A stretch of DNA of 64,000 nt from Aquatica leii (taxonomy: Eukaryota > Arthropoda > Insecta > Coleoptera > Lampyridae), in contig CM069432.1 of NCBI GenBank assembly GCA_035610365.1, forward strand, positions 182,203,027 through 182,267,026. The letters run 5' to 3'. Of this stretch, positions 1 to 11,322 are shown piece after piece. The position numbers and the translations under genes were made by a program. Each line of letters begins with the position of its first letter. The first letter of the stretch is position 1. The notes beneath the pieces are model-generated. The model was not told the DNA's origin. It made no database searches and worked only from the letters and a program-made list of their open reading frames with translations.

Positions 1-528
1 TTGATAGTCTTAGAAAAGTGACAGACACGCATACCACTTGTGCTGAAGTTATCTGAAAACGCACTTGTGCATGAACTAGAGTAATTTATTTAAAACGTAT
101 GCCCCCGGTAGCTAAATATGAGGGTAAAATGCAAATCAAGATTGTATCTCACAAATCAAACACGGTTTATTTTTTATACCCTTGTAATATATCGAAATTG
201 CCTGTCGCATTATAAACTTAAAACTCTCTAAGGAAACATCAGTTTAGATAAAACCAAATTGACACAAATATTGAAGATGCTGTTGACGTGACTAGCAAAT
301 AAAATCTCCTATATCTGAAACTTGAGATTTAAAGAGAATTGTTACAATTTGCTTTTTTTCTCTATGTATGAGCGTAAGAGTTAAATTGCTGTACCGTCGA
401 CAATGGACTAAAATTCGATTTTTAGAAAATAGTGTATATCTATTATATCATAACTGACGTTTACAATAATAGTAATTAAAAGTAGATCCGTAATTAATTA
501 ACGAAGAAAAACATTATTAAAGTTGACG
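1..528. other. AT-rich spacer, no gene seen
   Basis: I see no coding pattern, RNA gene or clear repeat here. It forms the left flank of the foldback element that starts near 529. Confidence 0.6.
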
Positions 529-1834
529 ATTTTTGAATTTTTCCGAACACACAACGAAGCCTGCCGAAGTGAGTGTGACGTCACCACATCCTTCGAACAA
601 TATTATAGTATTATGATAGCCTGGTTTTATATTAATTTTCTTGTTTTTCTTGTTATTTTATGTGGTTTTATTGAGTTTTTAGTATAGATTTTCAGCTTGT
701 AGTTGTTGTGAGTACGTAGTGTTGTTGATAAATTAAGTTTTTTTTCTGTAAGACGTAGTAGTAGCAAAATAGTTTGTATTGAACAACCTTAGTTTTTGCT
801 TTAGTTGTACTAATAGTATAGTTAGAATTTTAATAGTTTTCACAATAAATACCTATAGTTCTAGTTTTCATAAGTAATTGAATTTAATCATTAGTTAAAT
901 AGTTTACGTAGGATTATAATACTTCTTCGTTTAGCAGTAGTGGTAGTTATTGAATTTTTAACATCTGTAGTAATAATACTAACTGTATTAATTAGTGTGT
1001 TTATAAGTAGTTGCTACTAACAATATCGCATTTGTGCAAAAATTGATTTTTCTCTGTCCAATATACAAGCAATTGAAATTTTCTTCAATGTTAGGCACTT
1101 TAAATTTATTACTAATAAATTTATTAGCATGAAACCTATGAAACCTTCTTCTTCAAAAAGCTACAACTACTGTCTTGTATATCAGCACCACAAAAAATCT
1201 AAATAAGGTGTTTGTCTCTCTTTCTAAAAGTTGCTAATAAATAAATTTTATGTTTTAAGTATAACGCTCTATTTGCATAAATATGAAGGAGAAACAACAA
1301 CACCTTTATTGAACAAAAAAATCAATTTTTACACAAAATGTGATATTGTTAGTAACATCTACTTATAAACACACTAATTAATACAGTTAGTATTATTACT
1401 ACAGATGTTAAAAATTCAATAACTACCACTACTGCTAAACGGAAAAGTATTATATCCTACGTAAACTATTTAATTAATGATTAAATTCAATTACTTATGA
1501 AAACTAGAACTATAGGTATTTATTGTAAAAGCTATTAAAATTCTAACTATACTATTAGTACAACTAAAGCAAAAACTAAGGTTGTTCAATAGAAACTATT
1601 TTGCTACTACTACGTTTTACAGAAAAAAAAATTTATCAACACACTACGTACTCACAACAACTACAAGCAAAAAATCTATACTACAAACTCAATAAAATTA
1701 CATAAAATAACAAGAAAAACAAGAAAATTACTATAAAACCAGGCTATCATAATACTATAATATTGTTCGAAGGATGTGATGACGTCACACTCACTTCGGC
1801 AGGCTTCGTTGTGTGTTCGGAAAAATTCAAAAAT
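529..1834. mobile_element. Long-arm foldback element (about 525-bp inverted arms)
   Basis: The left arm (529 to about 1053) and right arm (about 1313 to 1834) are reverse complements with only scattered mismatches. The outer ends read ATTTTTGAATTTTTCCGAAC on the left and its complement on the right. Just inside, both arms carry the GC-richer block CCTGCCGAAGTGAGTGTGACG. A spacer of about 260 bp separates the arms and holds no recognisable gene. Long-arm foldbacks without coding capacity are usually non-autonomous DNA transposons. I found no clear target duplication, so the superfamily is unassigned. The high arm identity suggests either a fairly young insertion or arm-to-arm gene conversion. 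Confidence 0.85.
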
Positions 1835-4800
1835 AGCAATAATTTATTTACTTATATTTCCAATTATAAATATTTGGTGGGTGTTTTTTATGTATAGCAT
1901 ACATACGCGTCTTATAGGTTACCAGAAAATATACTTACTTTTTTATTTCCGTAACAGTGAATCTTCTCTATTATATTCGAGTGTTCAAAATTGCACTTGT
2001 TTAAATCCTCGTAGTTAGATAATAGTGAACGTCCAAACTATAATACATAACTTACCAAGTACCCTCTGCGTAGAAATGTTTTATCACGCTTGACAAGAGC
2101 ATTGTTTCAGCATAACGGCAAAGTCATAAATACTTGTTACAATACCACGTCAGGGAAATCGTAAAAGCAGAGAACTGCCACCCTAGTCACTCTGCTATCA
2201 CAATTATACGCAGACTGTAAAAGTATACGATTGTTTGTTAAATTGTTGTACATTGTGACATCATACCTTCATCACATCCCTATTGTTTACAGAGTTGGTT
2301 TTTCCAAAACTTGAACAGCCAAAATTGTTAAACATTGAATAAAAAACGTAATTAAAGAAGCGCAATTTCTAAATTTAAAAAAATAGAGACAACTCGTTGA
2401 ATAATTTAAGCCGCAGTGTTTTTTATAATGGCTTTTAATGAGCGGAAGCTAAACATATAGTAAAAGACGATAATTACAGCGGAAAATCCAGCCAACTAGA
2501 ATAATGTTTTCAAATTAAAATGGGTACATCGCCAGAAAATAAAATATCTTTTAAAACCAGTTCGTAAACAAATACACGTTATATAGATTGTTCTTTTTTA
2601 CATTGCCACAAAACTCCCAGGCTATGAAAAGAAATTAAATTTTGTTAGTGGGTTGTGTTGTTTGTGAGTTTTTTCTACGTTAATACTCCAGTAAAATCAA
2701 AATCAAATATAAACAAAGTCATAAACATACATTTTAAATTTGAAATTAGTAAATCTCGTTTGTTCTGCTATTTTACGCTACTTTTTTATTTGTGTTGCAG
2801 TTAAACTTACACATTTTGTTTCAAAATAAATGTTAGCAAAATATATAATTAAATTTATTAAATCAAGTTATGCATTAAATTTGATACTGCTTTACTAAAA
2901 AAATCTTTACAAATACCATAGTTTCGCATTACGAATTATGAACTAGGTGTTGCCTATTTCCATTGTTGTACGAAGTATTTACAGTACATAACGAGTACAA
3001 TCAAGTAAGCAATATTACTATTTATATTATTATACTATAATGCCTAAATTCATTTAATAATAAATTTTATTAGCAGTTGAACACTACGAAATTATAAGTT
3101 AAAATCTAAAAATAGTTTGGTTGTTTTGCTGATTAATCTTTGTAAATTTGATTTGATTCTAAATTCTTTTAATTAAGCTCTATATCGTTGGTTTTAAACT
3201 TATAATAATACTTGGGGTACTTGATGTTGTAAAATATTTTATTAATGTTTTATACAGCGATACCGTTGCAATTAAATTTATGCACTTACACTAAATTGTA
3301 TTAGTATAATCTCTTATAAAGTTTGTTCATCTTCCTAGTTTAAGAATTATTAACAGACGTCATTAGTAAAGTAATTGGGTACGTCATAATAATATTATTA
3401 TTTAGTGTTGTAGATATATAATTTTTGTCTAGACTCAAATTTTATATGTAAAATTGTTATTGGTTAGCAGTGCAGTTTAATTGATTTATATAAAATAAAT
3501 ATTTATAGTAACCTAAAAGAAAACTCCCAACAAACCTTGCAGCAAACAATTTCTTTTTTGGAAAAAAATTCTGAACTTATTGTTTACACTTTAACCAAAA
3601 AACAAAGAGTTCTACAATGTTCAATCAAGTAAACTAATTTTGAATATCTTTTACAAATGGCTATTACTGCTCAATTGAGTTTTATATTTGTAAATACGCT
3701 TTTTTATAGAACCTTTCAGCTTCTTTATCAAAACCTTTTTTTATTACTACTATATAAATTATAACTACCATATAAATATATTAATAAATATGGAATTGCA
3801 TTTTATAAAAACTGTATATTGTGTCAACTTCACATGCGTCACTCGATCAAACAAAATGTTGATTATATGAATTAGATTATAACCGTCTATTTTTTTCTTT
3901 AATGCATATTGAAATAAAATTTTTGTAACGCTGATACTTAGACAATACAAATCATTTTCTTTAACAATTGTTGATTCTAAATGTTTATAAGATATGTGTA
4001 TTATTTTTTAAAATTAACGCTGTCAGATTTAAAACTATTCAAGCAATAATTGTACTTATGTATATCATAGTATATGTTTAGGCCGAGATTATCCGTATCG
4101 GATTTACGTGATCAAGAACCTGATGCATACATTTTGTTGAGTTCTTCTCTAAAAATAAAAGATGTCGATACAGCGTTAAAACTGAAATTATTTTCTTCAA
4201 AAGAAAAAACATCTAGTAATCTCAAATGTTTTATTTCATTCATTCTACATTCGATTCGAATGTTTTAATTACTGTTTAAACAAAATACTAAATAACTGTT
4301 ATATAAAGTTTTCATTAAAGAAACTTTAAAAAAATGTTCGAGATATTTCTCTGAAAACTCAAAATAACACATTTTGGACTAAAAATAGTATTACAAGTTT
4401 ACACTAAATTCGTGTTCAATTTCTAGTGTTAACTGTTAAATAGTACAAAACATTTTTTACGGTTTAGCATAAAAAAATGTTTATTTTGGAACAAGAGTCT
4501 AAGGTAACATTCTTTAGAAGGATCGAAAGAATCAATTGGTGAAAAGGTTTTGACTACTACTAATAATAGCTGTTAATCTATGACAGTGGAAATATATGAT
4601 AATGCAAAATTTTTGAACAAATTTGGTTTTTTGTTGTTCTCGTTCATTTTTAAGTTGAATTTTTTACTAATTAATGAACACCCTAGTAGCACAAAATATA
4701 TATACGATATTCTAATGATATTAGTACAATATTTAAAGTCGACTAAATATTGCTTGGTGTAATAGATATATTCTTGATATTGTTAAAGTGTATAATACTA

Positions 4801-5840
4801 ATATTCTAAAAATATATACGTACAATATCATTGATATATTTTAAAACCATTACAAATTTTTTCAAGGTTTACATGACATTAGGTAAATATTTTAATTCTA
4901 GATACTTATTGCAAGATGTACAAATGTATTCTACATATTGTTAAACTAGATAAAAACAATGTTATAAAAATATGTACCAACCATATCGTTCGTATATTCT
5001 AAAGTCACAAATGTTTGACAAAGTTTGACTGACATAATATATATATTATAATTATGTATAGAGCTAATGTTTATGTTTAATTAGTGTCTAGCATTTTTAT
5101 GTTTATTTTTAAACGTACTTTTAAATTTACGCATTTATAGATGTTAAACGTTTCCCTTAATCTTTTGCTAAAAAACCTAACACGATGTTCTCACGATTTA
5201 AATATGCTTATTTTAAAAATTATTTTTGTTATATTTTAATATAAAGTAATCCAAATTCATAGTATGTAATCTGTTAAACAATGTATAAGAAACGCAATTT
5301 AATTATTAAAAAATTACACAAGGAGAATATTGAAACTGAGACATCTGCGTTTAAATTGAATTGAAAAAACAATTGCGTTATAACTAAAAATATAGCAATT
5401 TTACAATAATAAACTAAATTTGCTGCAAAGAAATTTTAGACAAGGTATTGTAATTCTGATGTAAAATTACTATTAGGTATTTATGATTTTAGAGGTACAT
5501 CTTTTCCAAATATTTTTGTGGCATTCTAGACGGGTTTACACAAAGTACAAGTACAAATTTCGTAGAATTCTTTGCAACATTGAACATATTGTTACGTTAA
5601 TTATTACTACTAATTCATTTATACTAAAAATATGTACACGTTTAAACTAACCTAATTAGATTTTTGCGATTGTCAATTAAGAACTAAACCAAGCATATTT
5701 TATGCAATGTAGGAATAAAGTTATTGTTTCTATATAAATGGCAATATAGATGGCAACGCTGAAAGCTGAATACCCGCGTAATTCAAATAAGTTACTGTGG
5801 ACTATGGTAACAATGTCAATGCAAACGTGAAAATGTCACC
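1835..5840. other. AT-rich spacer, no gene seen
   Basis: About 4 kb of AT-rich sequence with only short random open frames. Nothing resembling a protein family, tRNA or terminal repeat was recognised, apart from the short dispersed repeat at 5611-5644. The stretch at 2030-2300 is a little less AT-rich, but I could not assign it. Confidence 0.5.
5611..5644 (+). repeat. 34-bp dispersed repeat, copy 1
   Basis: This stretch, beginning TAATTCATTTATACTAAAAA, is identical over 34 bases to 37419-37452 in the same orientation. Similar but diverged sequence continues on both sides (ATTATTA... upstream; AACTAAC and AATTA downstream). It is part of an unclassified dispersed repeat. Confidence 0.7.
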
Positions 5841-5901
5841 AGAGTGAACCACTAGACGACCGTTTCAGCCTTTTGGGGATCTTCATTAGTGGCAGAACAC
5901 T
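5841..5901 (-). ncRNA. Diverged hammerhead-type RNA fold
   Basis: Read on the minus strand, this is a relative of the hammerhead ribozyme at 53100-53163. Shared parts are the CCCCAAAAGG stem II loop, GAAAC, CGTC before the expected cleavage site, and the following TTCACTCTGGTG. Stem I is CCACTA (plus-strand 5887-5892) pairing with TAGTGG (5849-5854). Beyond a small internal loop it continues AGTG (5898-5901) with CACT (5843-5846). In the other copy stem I is CTACTG/CAGTAG, so two positions changed together with their partners. The core is degenerate here (ATGAAGA in place of CTGATGA), so self-cleavage is doubtful. It is probably the remnant of a retroelement or satellite that used the ribozyme. 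Confidence 0.55.
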
Positions 5902-6079
5902 ACTGTACTTTCACAAATGCATTTATATCGTTGACGAACGAAATACAATGAGACGTTAAAAAACGAATTACTTCAAGCAATTGTAGAACGGTTTGTAAAA
6001 CGAACTAGTGCACTAAATCCACTGTTCGGTAGTGACATGATTTTTAAGAACGAAAAATCTTAGGATCTTTTATAATAAT

Positions 6080-6400
6080 CACTATTAGGTCGAAGAAAAC
6101 CCGCATGCAATTAAAAAATCTTGCCATCAAGAACAATTTTCTGTAAATTTTTGGGCTGAAATTGTTGCAGATTGGTCTATTTTCTCTCTTCGACGATCAA
6201 ATTGTAATACTTATCGCCGGTTTCTACAGGAAAAGTTACTCTGTTTGCTTAAAGAAATATCGCTTTTAATTAAAAACAGAATATGGTTTGTGCACGACGT
6301 TGCATCATCTCAGTATTGAAACAAGAGAAGATTGTACATTCAATACGACGGTTTCTTCGATGTCTCATCTTAAATAGTTTGGATTTTTTATGGTGTTTCT
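6080..6400 (+). pseudogene. Mariner/IS630-type transposase scrap (DDE region)
   Basis: In the frame starting at 6092 the translation reads ENPHAIKKSCHQEQFSVNFW, then a stretch ending NRMWFVHDVA. This is the pattern of the arthropod mariner-like transposases that carry a DUF4817-type N-terminus: E-NPHA, FSVNVWAGI, then RMWFMHDGAPAHF around the second catalytic Asp. The Asp of HD is kept. The following GAPAHF is eroded to VASSQY and a stop follows. Only about 100 codons of a roughly 350-residue protein can be followed, with no HTH region and no ends found. Two other scraps of the same broad family are at 15.4-16.3 kb and 28.2-28.5 kb, both on the opposite strand. Confidence 0.8.
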
Positions 6401-7207
6401 TTAATATTTTGGTTTGCAAAGCTTTTCTTAACACTTAGGTAGAACTAAGGAATTGCATTATAACTTCTTATAACAAGATACGGAATACACTAGTGCAGTG
6501 CTGAAGAGTAAAAATAGAACGAAACAGCTGTTCACTGGTCTCTAATGAGGTTTTTGTAACTATACATACATGCGTTTTATTCAAATATTTTTTTAAAGAT
6601 AGGGTTGTAACATTTGTTATATAACAACTTCATAGTTTTTTACATTTGTGCATAACTCGTACCTAGTATCAATTCAATGAGATGGCACAAAGCCAATTTC
6701 ATAGTTATTTTTTAATCACTGTATTTCCGTTAGAAAGTGAAATCGGACCTATGTTTATATGAACTTATTTTCACGAAATTATGTCTAGATTCACTTCTTA
6801 AAATAATGACACGATATTATGAAACACGCAATGTATTACAACAAAAATACAGAATTTGTTTTCTCCGAGACTACTACTGAATCTTCTGAAAGCAATTTAA
6901 TAAAGACGCAAACGTTCTTACATTATAATAAAATATTTATTCTAAACGTGCGAACATACCGAAGATGAGCAAGTTTAGGTAGCGGTCGCGATCTCTAAAT
7001 GAATGTCACATCTATGTAAAACAACACTCTACTTTCTTATGAGATGAGCATACCGACGGTGTTTATCATCAACAATATCCACAGCGTTGTCGAGGTGTAC
7101 AAACATAGCTAAGATGTATGAATGAGCGCAGTGTAAGTCGCGGTTGCAGTCATTATTTTGACGTCACAGCTAATAAAACAAACCGTGGCATTTACATCAC
7201 CGTACAC
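6401..7207. other. AT-rich spacer, no gene seen
   Basis: No coding signal. A moderately GC-richer patch (6945-7160) contains several CATACCGA/GATGAGC words but no structure I can name. Confidence 0.5.
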
Positions 7208-7338
7208 CAGTGGCGGCTGGTGGTCAATCACACAAGAGGGTCATATGAAAAAAACGCAACTATTGCAAAAAAATCTAAAGAAACATGCTTATAGTAACGC
7301 GATTTATATTACAGATCAATTATATTTAATAATATTAA

Positions 7339-7542
7339 TTAATTAATATCTTTACAATAACCAAAATGATCAATAACAAGGTCACTAAAATTTTTAATGG
7401 AAGATTTTTCAACGCTTAGCACAATATTTTTTGTCTCGTAGTATTGCCGAATGCGTAGAAATATTTCAGTTACTTTTAACGTAGAGAAGCATCGCTCTTT
7501 TTTCACTGTAGTCATAAAGTCAATAGCGAGCAAGAGTAGCAT
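7339..7542 (-). pseudogene. hAT transposase C-terminal dimerisation fragment
   Basis: 67 codons reading ...KKERCFSTLKVTEIFLRIRQ and later VIDHFG. This is the C-terminal hAT dimerisation motif (family form: ERSFS-LK-IK-YLRS followed by a helix) of ZMYM1-like hAT transposases. It lies just inside the left end of element A, pointing outward, as the 3' end of such a gene does. The rest of the protein, including the DDE core, is missing. A more eroded equivalent lies in the sister copy near 31420-31520. Confidence 0.7.
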
Positions 7543-8188
7543 AATTCATACAATTTTTCATGTGATTCGTCGATAACGAGTGCTTTTTAATTTTTCTTGT
7601 AAATGCTATAAATCCGTTACATTATTTTTAAACCATAATGATTAATGAATCATGTGAAAACAGTAAACATACAAAACAGTAAAATCTATTGTTTATTTCA
7701 AACCCACAAATGCAATCTAACGAATCCTACATAAAATTACTAATGACTTGTTTACTTTTATGTTTACTGGTCTGTCGAATTTGAAGTAAAGGTTGAGGAC
7801 GAGCATTAAATTTGAATTCTAAACGTGTAAACTATTATTAGCTATTAGTTTTTTAATGTCTTGTACCACCGTCAGTATGTAACATAAACGATAAGACGTC
7901 TCTTACAAATAAATATTATCGATCAACTAAGAAAATGGACTGTAAAGTATGTCCGAGAGTGTGTCATATGTGATAAGAAATATGCATTTCAGCATCTGTG
8001 TTTTACGGACACGTGCTGTGAAGATAATGATAAATGACGTAAGTCACGTAAGTATTGCACTGAGTAGGCGGCCTAGCTGAAGATCCCACCAGAGCATTTA
8101 AACATTTACTTATCTTTTTTTCTCACTCTCATAAAATTGTATTATGTGTATCTCACTCTTCACTACAATATCTATCATTTACGATTGG

Positions 8189-8196
8189 GTTTCAAT
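8189..8196 (+). repeat. Target site duplication GTTTCAAT, left of element B
   Basis: GTTTCAAT precedes the CAGTG terminus of element B and recurs exactly at 11102-11109. An 8-bp duplication is the hAT signature. Confidence 0.95.
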
Positions 8197-8378
8197 CAGT
8201 GCTGCCAATCTTAAAAATTCAAATTTCACGTTTTTCAATTCAAAAATTCCCGCTTTGTTCCGCCACTTGAAAAATGCTATATAGGTATCAATTTTGATAA
8301 ATGTATAGAATCACAAGAAACTACTTGAATTTATTATTTATTAATATAAAATACAAATAATTGTTATAAGAAGGTAGG

Positions 8379-8422
8379 TATATACATATACATACATAAA
8401 TACATACATACATACATAAATA
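8379..8422 (+). repeat. (CATA)n microsatellite
   Basis: Imperfect CATA/TACA tetranucleotide repeat just left of the transposase 3' end in element B. Confidence 0.85.
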
Positions 8423-8448
8423 ATGAACAAGCTTATTGGTACAGAACT

Positions 8449-10645
8449 TCATTTTTTTTGTTTTTCAGTCCAAATATTGTTGCATAGCATACGCTTATCG
8501 GGCTTAAATTCTACAATGTTTGGTATTCCTTCTTTAGTGGCTATAATAGCTTTAATAGTGTCAGTATTTAAACTGTTCCTATGGTCAGTTTTAATGTTTT
8601 TTAATTTACTAAATATTCGTTCAACCGAAGCATTAGAGAATGGTAGAATTAATAAGAAGGTGATAATTTTCTTTAAATTTTCGAATAGTCCAGCACCAGC
8701 AGCGTTTTTTAAAGAGAATATTTGGTTCCAATACTTTTCAACATTACAAGATAAATCAATATTCAAATCGTTATGATTTAATAGTGCATGTTTTTTCCAC
8801 TCATTGTCTAGTGCTTGCGCATCAACAAAGTCATTTAAAACAGGAAATCGTTCCAATACAATTTTTAAAGAGTTTATTTTAAATGAATATGCAAAATTTG
8901 GTTCTACAATGTCAATTATTTCAAATAATTTATCTGAAAAATCAAAACGATTCTTTATATCGGAAACTAGCTCCACATAAAAGTTTAAACAACTTTGAAG
9001 AAATTTTTCTATATTAGCTTGAGCTATATTGGGCTCTTTCTTTAGAGTCGTAAAACTTTCTGATGCCTGGATACCAATATATACTTTTTCTAGAACTACA
9101 AAATTTGTTGGATTAGTATGGTCTAATTTAAATACATTAGTCTCTTTTCGAATGCAGACAATTTTTAAAAAATTACTGCAAAATGTTCTTAAAAGATTCG
9201 CAACTTCTGACTTTAACTTATGTAATAAAGGCATTTCTGATTGAAACATTAAGTTAAAATCATTTACTATTCCTAATGTATAAGATACAAACTCTAAGTA
9301 TATTTTAGTAAAATGATTTTCCATGGTTTTTGACATTTCCTCATTGGTTATGGAAGGATCTGAAAAAACCAATTCTCTCAAATAAGCTTTGAGTGGGTCA
9401 TACTGCTCTAGAACGCGATCAGTACATTGTTTCAAAGATAACCACCTTGTTGTAGCACGAGATAAAATTTTATGTATGTCGGTTTTAAAAAATAATTGAA
9501 ATTCTCTAAATTTTTCCTGTCTCAAAAAACTTCGATTAAAATGCGACCCTAAATTTCTGAGCAGATCTTCTACTGAAGCTTTAAACACGCTTTACAATCA
9601 CTTAAATGGATCATGTGACAAGAACATTTGATAGAAACAATATTAGGAAATTCTGATTTTAACAGAGAAAAAACTGAGTGATGTTGTCCAACCATTACAT
9701 TTGTTGTATCAGAAGAAAACCCAACAAAATTAGAAAAAGGAAGTTTATTTGATGTGATTACTGTTTTTAAAGTATTATAAAGACCGTCGGCTGTGCTTGA
9801 ACTTATCTCTACCATATCAAGGAAACTTGTCTTAACTTTTCCATGTTGCAAATCAAAATAAAATGCAACGCAAAATAAATGCACATTGTTTTTTTGAGCT
9901 TACATCAGTTGTTTCATCCATTATTATGGAAAAGAAGCAACCAGGTACTTGCAGTGTATTACACAGCTTTTCTAAAAATGTTTTGCCTAAACTATTAGTT
10001 ACTAAAGAAGTTGCCTTTGTTCTTTTCACTGAAAGTCTTTTAGCTATCTCGGAGTCCGGAAAGATCCTCCTACACAAGGGTGCTAATGTGTCCATTAACA
10101 AAAACGGCAAATTGTTTGTAGCTAACATACCAGACAATTTTAATTCTGCTGTTTTCACATTTTCATCAAGGGGCGTGGTTTTGTATAAATCTGTTAGTTT
10201 ATTATTTACAGCTAAACAATTGATATTTAATTTATGCTTATTCGATTGGCTATGTCGAAATATGCCACTTTTGTGGGAGACTATTTCAGTTTTGCAAACA
10301 TTACAATAAGCCAAATCGTGTTTGCCTTGAAATTTGCTTAAAGTTGTAGTTGACTTACTCAACCAATTTTTAAAATCAGGAATCGCCAACCATGAGTCGG
10401 AAAATTTATTCAGCCGTTGTCTAAGTATTTTTCTCTTTTTTGGTTGAGAGGCGTCCAATGTTACATCTATAGACTAAAAGTACTTTAGTTGTTTTATTAT
10501 TTCGGATTTTTACATAACAACTTACCAATGTTTCATCATCAGATTCATAGTCATTCTCCTTCTCACTGTTACATTCTCTGCTATTACATTCTGATTTATC
10601 TAAATGGTCCTTGTCTCTAGTATCAGATTCCTTAGAAGTACCACA
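8449..10645 (-). pseudogene. hAT transposase of element B (two frameshifts)
   Basis: Catalyses cut-and-paste transposition of element B. An acidic upstream exon (10645-10526, ending ESDDETL) has acceptor AACAG and donor GTAAG. A 52-bp intron (10525-10474) joins it in phase 0 to SIDVTLDASQPKKRK. Domains in order: a basic stretch; a zinc finger CNVCK...H....H near residue 60 of the main exon; the first catalytic Asp in IIMDETTDVS; the second in GFSSDTTNVMVGQ, followed by CSCHMIHL; and the C-terminal hAT dimerisation motif SNASVERIFSKLKNIKTDHR. Total about 700 residues, the usual hAT length. Frame is lost twice, near 9885 and near 9580; otherwise no stop interrupts it. The first exon (start codon) upstream of 10645 was not located. 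Annotating it as several genes would be wrong. Confidence 0.92.
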
Positions 10646-11101
10646 CTGTTTTAAAAATATTAAGTATTACAATTTCATAAAGCACTCTAAAGCAGTAACA
10701 AATTATTTAGGTGTTTACCTTAATAAGCTAATTCTCCATTATAAAAATATATTATGTATTATGTACATATGCTCCGCGCACTACAAGAACAGTTATATCT
10801 AAAACTGCAAACAAAACAAATTACTTATCATTGCAAATTATTTTCCATACCACCAGCTTAGCTGTACATGCGCACAACCTCGTACAACCACCAAATTAAT
10901 TGTGGCTCGTTTTCGTTAATTCATTATTAATTTTAAAGGCACATTCAGAATGTAAACTAATAATGAATTTACAGAACACTACTTAACCATTGACTTTACT
11001 AAAGTATCCCAATATTTCCTGCATTGATTATTCCCGTACAAATTCCGATTCATTGCAAAATTCCCAGTTTTTGGGAAAATTCCCGCCTATTGGCAGCACT
11101 G

Positions 11102-11109
11102 GTTTCAAT
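11102..11109 (+). repeat. Target site duplication GTTTCAAT, right of element B
   Basis: Exact second copy of 8189-8196, directly after the CACTG terminus. Confidence 0.95.
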
Positions 11110-11322
11110 ATAGTATACATAGGGCCACACGTACGTGTTACCATCGGGTAAATTCGTAAGCTTTCGTATCTGTTGCGTTTAAATTAACAATTATTTAAAC
11201 GTATGAAATTCAAACGCTGGTAATTTGATTTAAACGTGAATTTTCTGTAATTTCAAAGTAAATTAAATACATACCTTTTTTTTGAAGGCCATTGACCAAA
11301 TGACCCAAAAGAGAAGCCGCCT

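Larger units (their letters stand above)
8197..11101 (-). mobile_element. hAT element B, nearly complete, inserted in element A
   Basis: A 2905-bp element with terminal inverted repeats CAGTGCTGCCAAT / ATTGGCAGCACTG and an exact 8-bp target duplication. Subterminal regions carry inverted AATTCCCG/CGGGAATT-like words. It encodes one transposase on the minus strand (8449-10645), and no other gene. Both termini and the duplication are perfect, and the transposase is broken by only two frameshifts, so the insertion is young relative to its surroundings. Sister copies elsewhere in the genome could be active. A (CATA)n microsatellite (8379-8422) sits between the left end and the transposase stop codon. 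Confidence 0.95.
7208..11322 (-). mobile_element. hAT element A (ZMYM-like family), internally deleted, host of element B
   Basis: The left end reads CAGTGGCGGCTGGTGGTCAA. The right end (GGCCATTGACCAAATGACCC ... AGAAGCCGCC) is the complement of the same family's other terminus, known from the clean copies at 19835 and 31256. Left and right parts align along their length with the 1-kb copy at 31256-32269. Without the inserted element B (8197-11101) it is about 1.2 kb. It retains only the transposase C-terminus (7339-7542), so it is a deletion derivative. The last few bases of the right end look lost and no 8-bp target duplication is visible, which implies an older insertion than B. Confidence 0.8.

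Noticed and set aside
1776-2018. 80-codon open frame across the right end of the foldback element
   Set aside because: Starts in the inverted arm, runs into unique AT-rich DNA, and resembles nothing.
9863-10309. 148-codon plus-strand open frame inside element B
   Set aside because: Antisense shadow of the hAT transposase.
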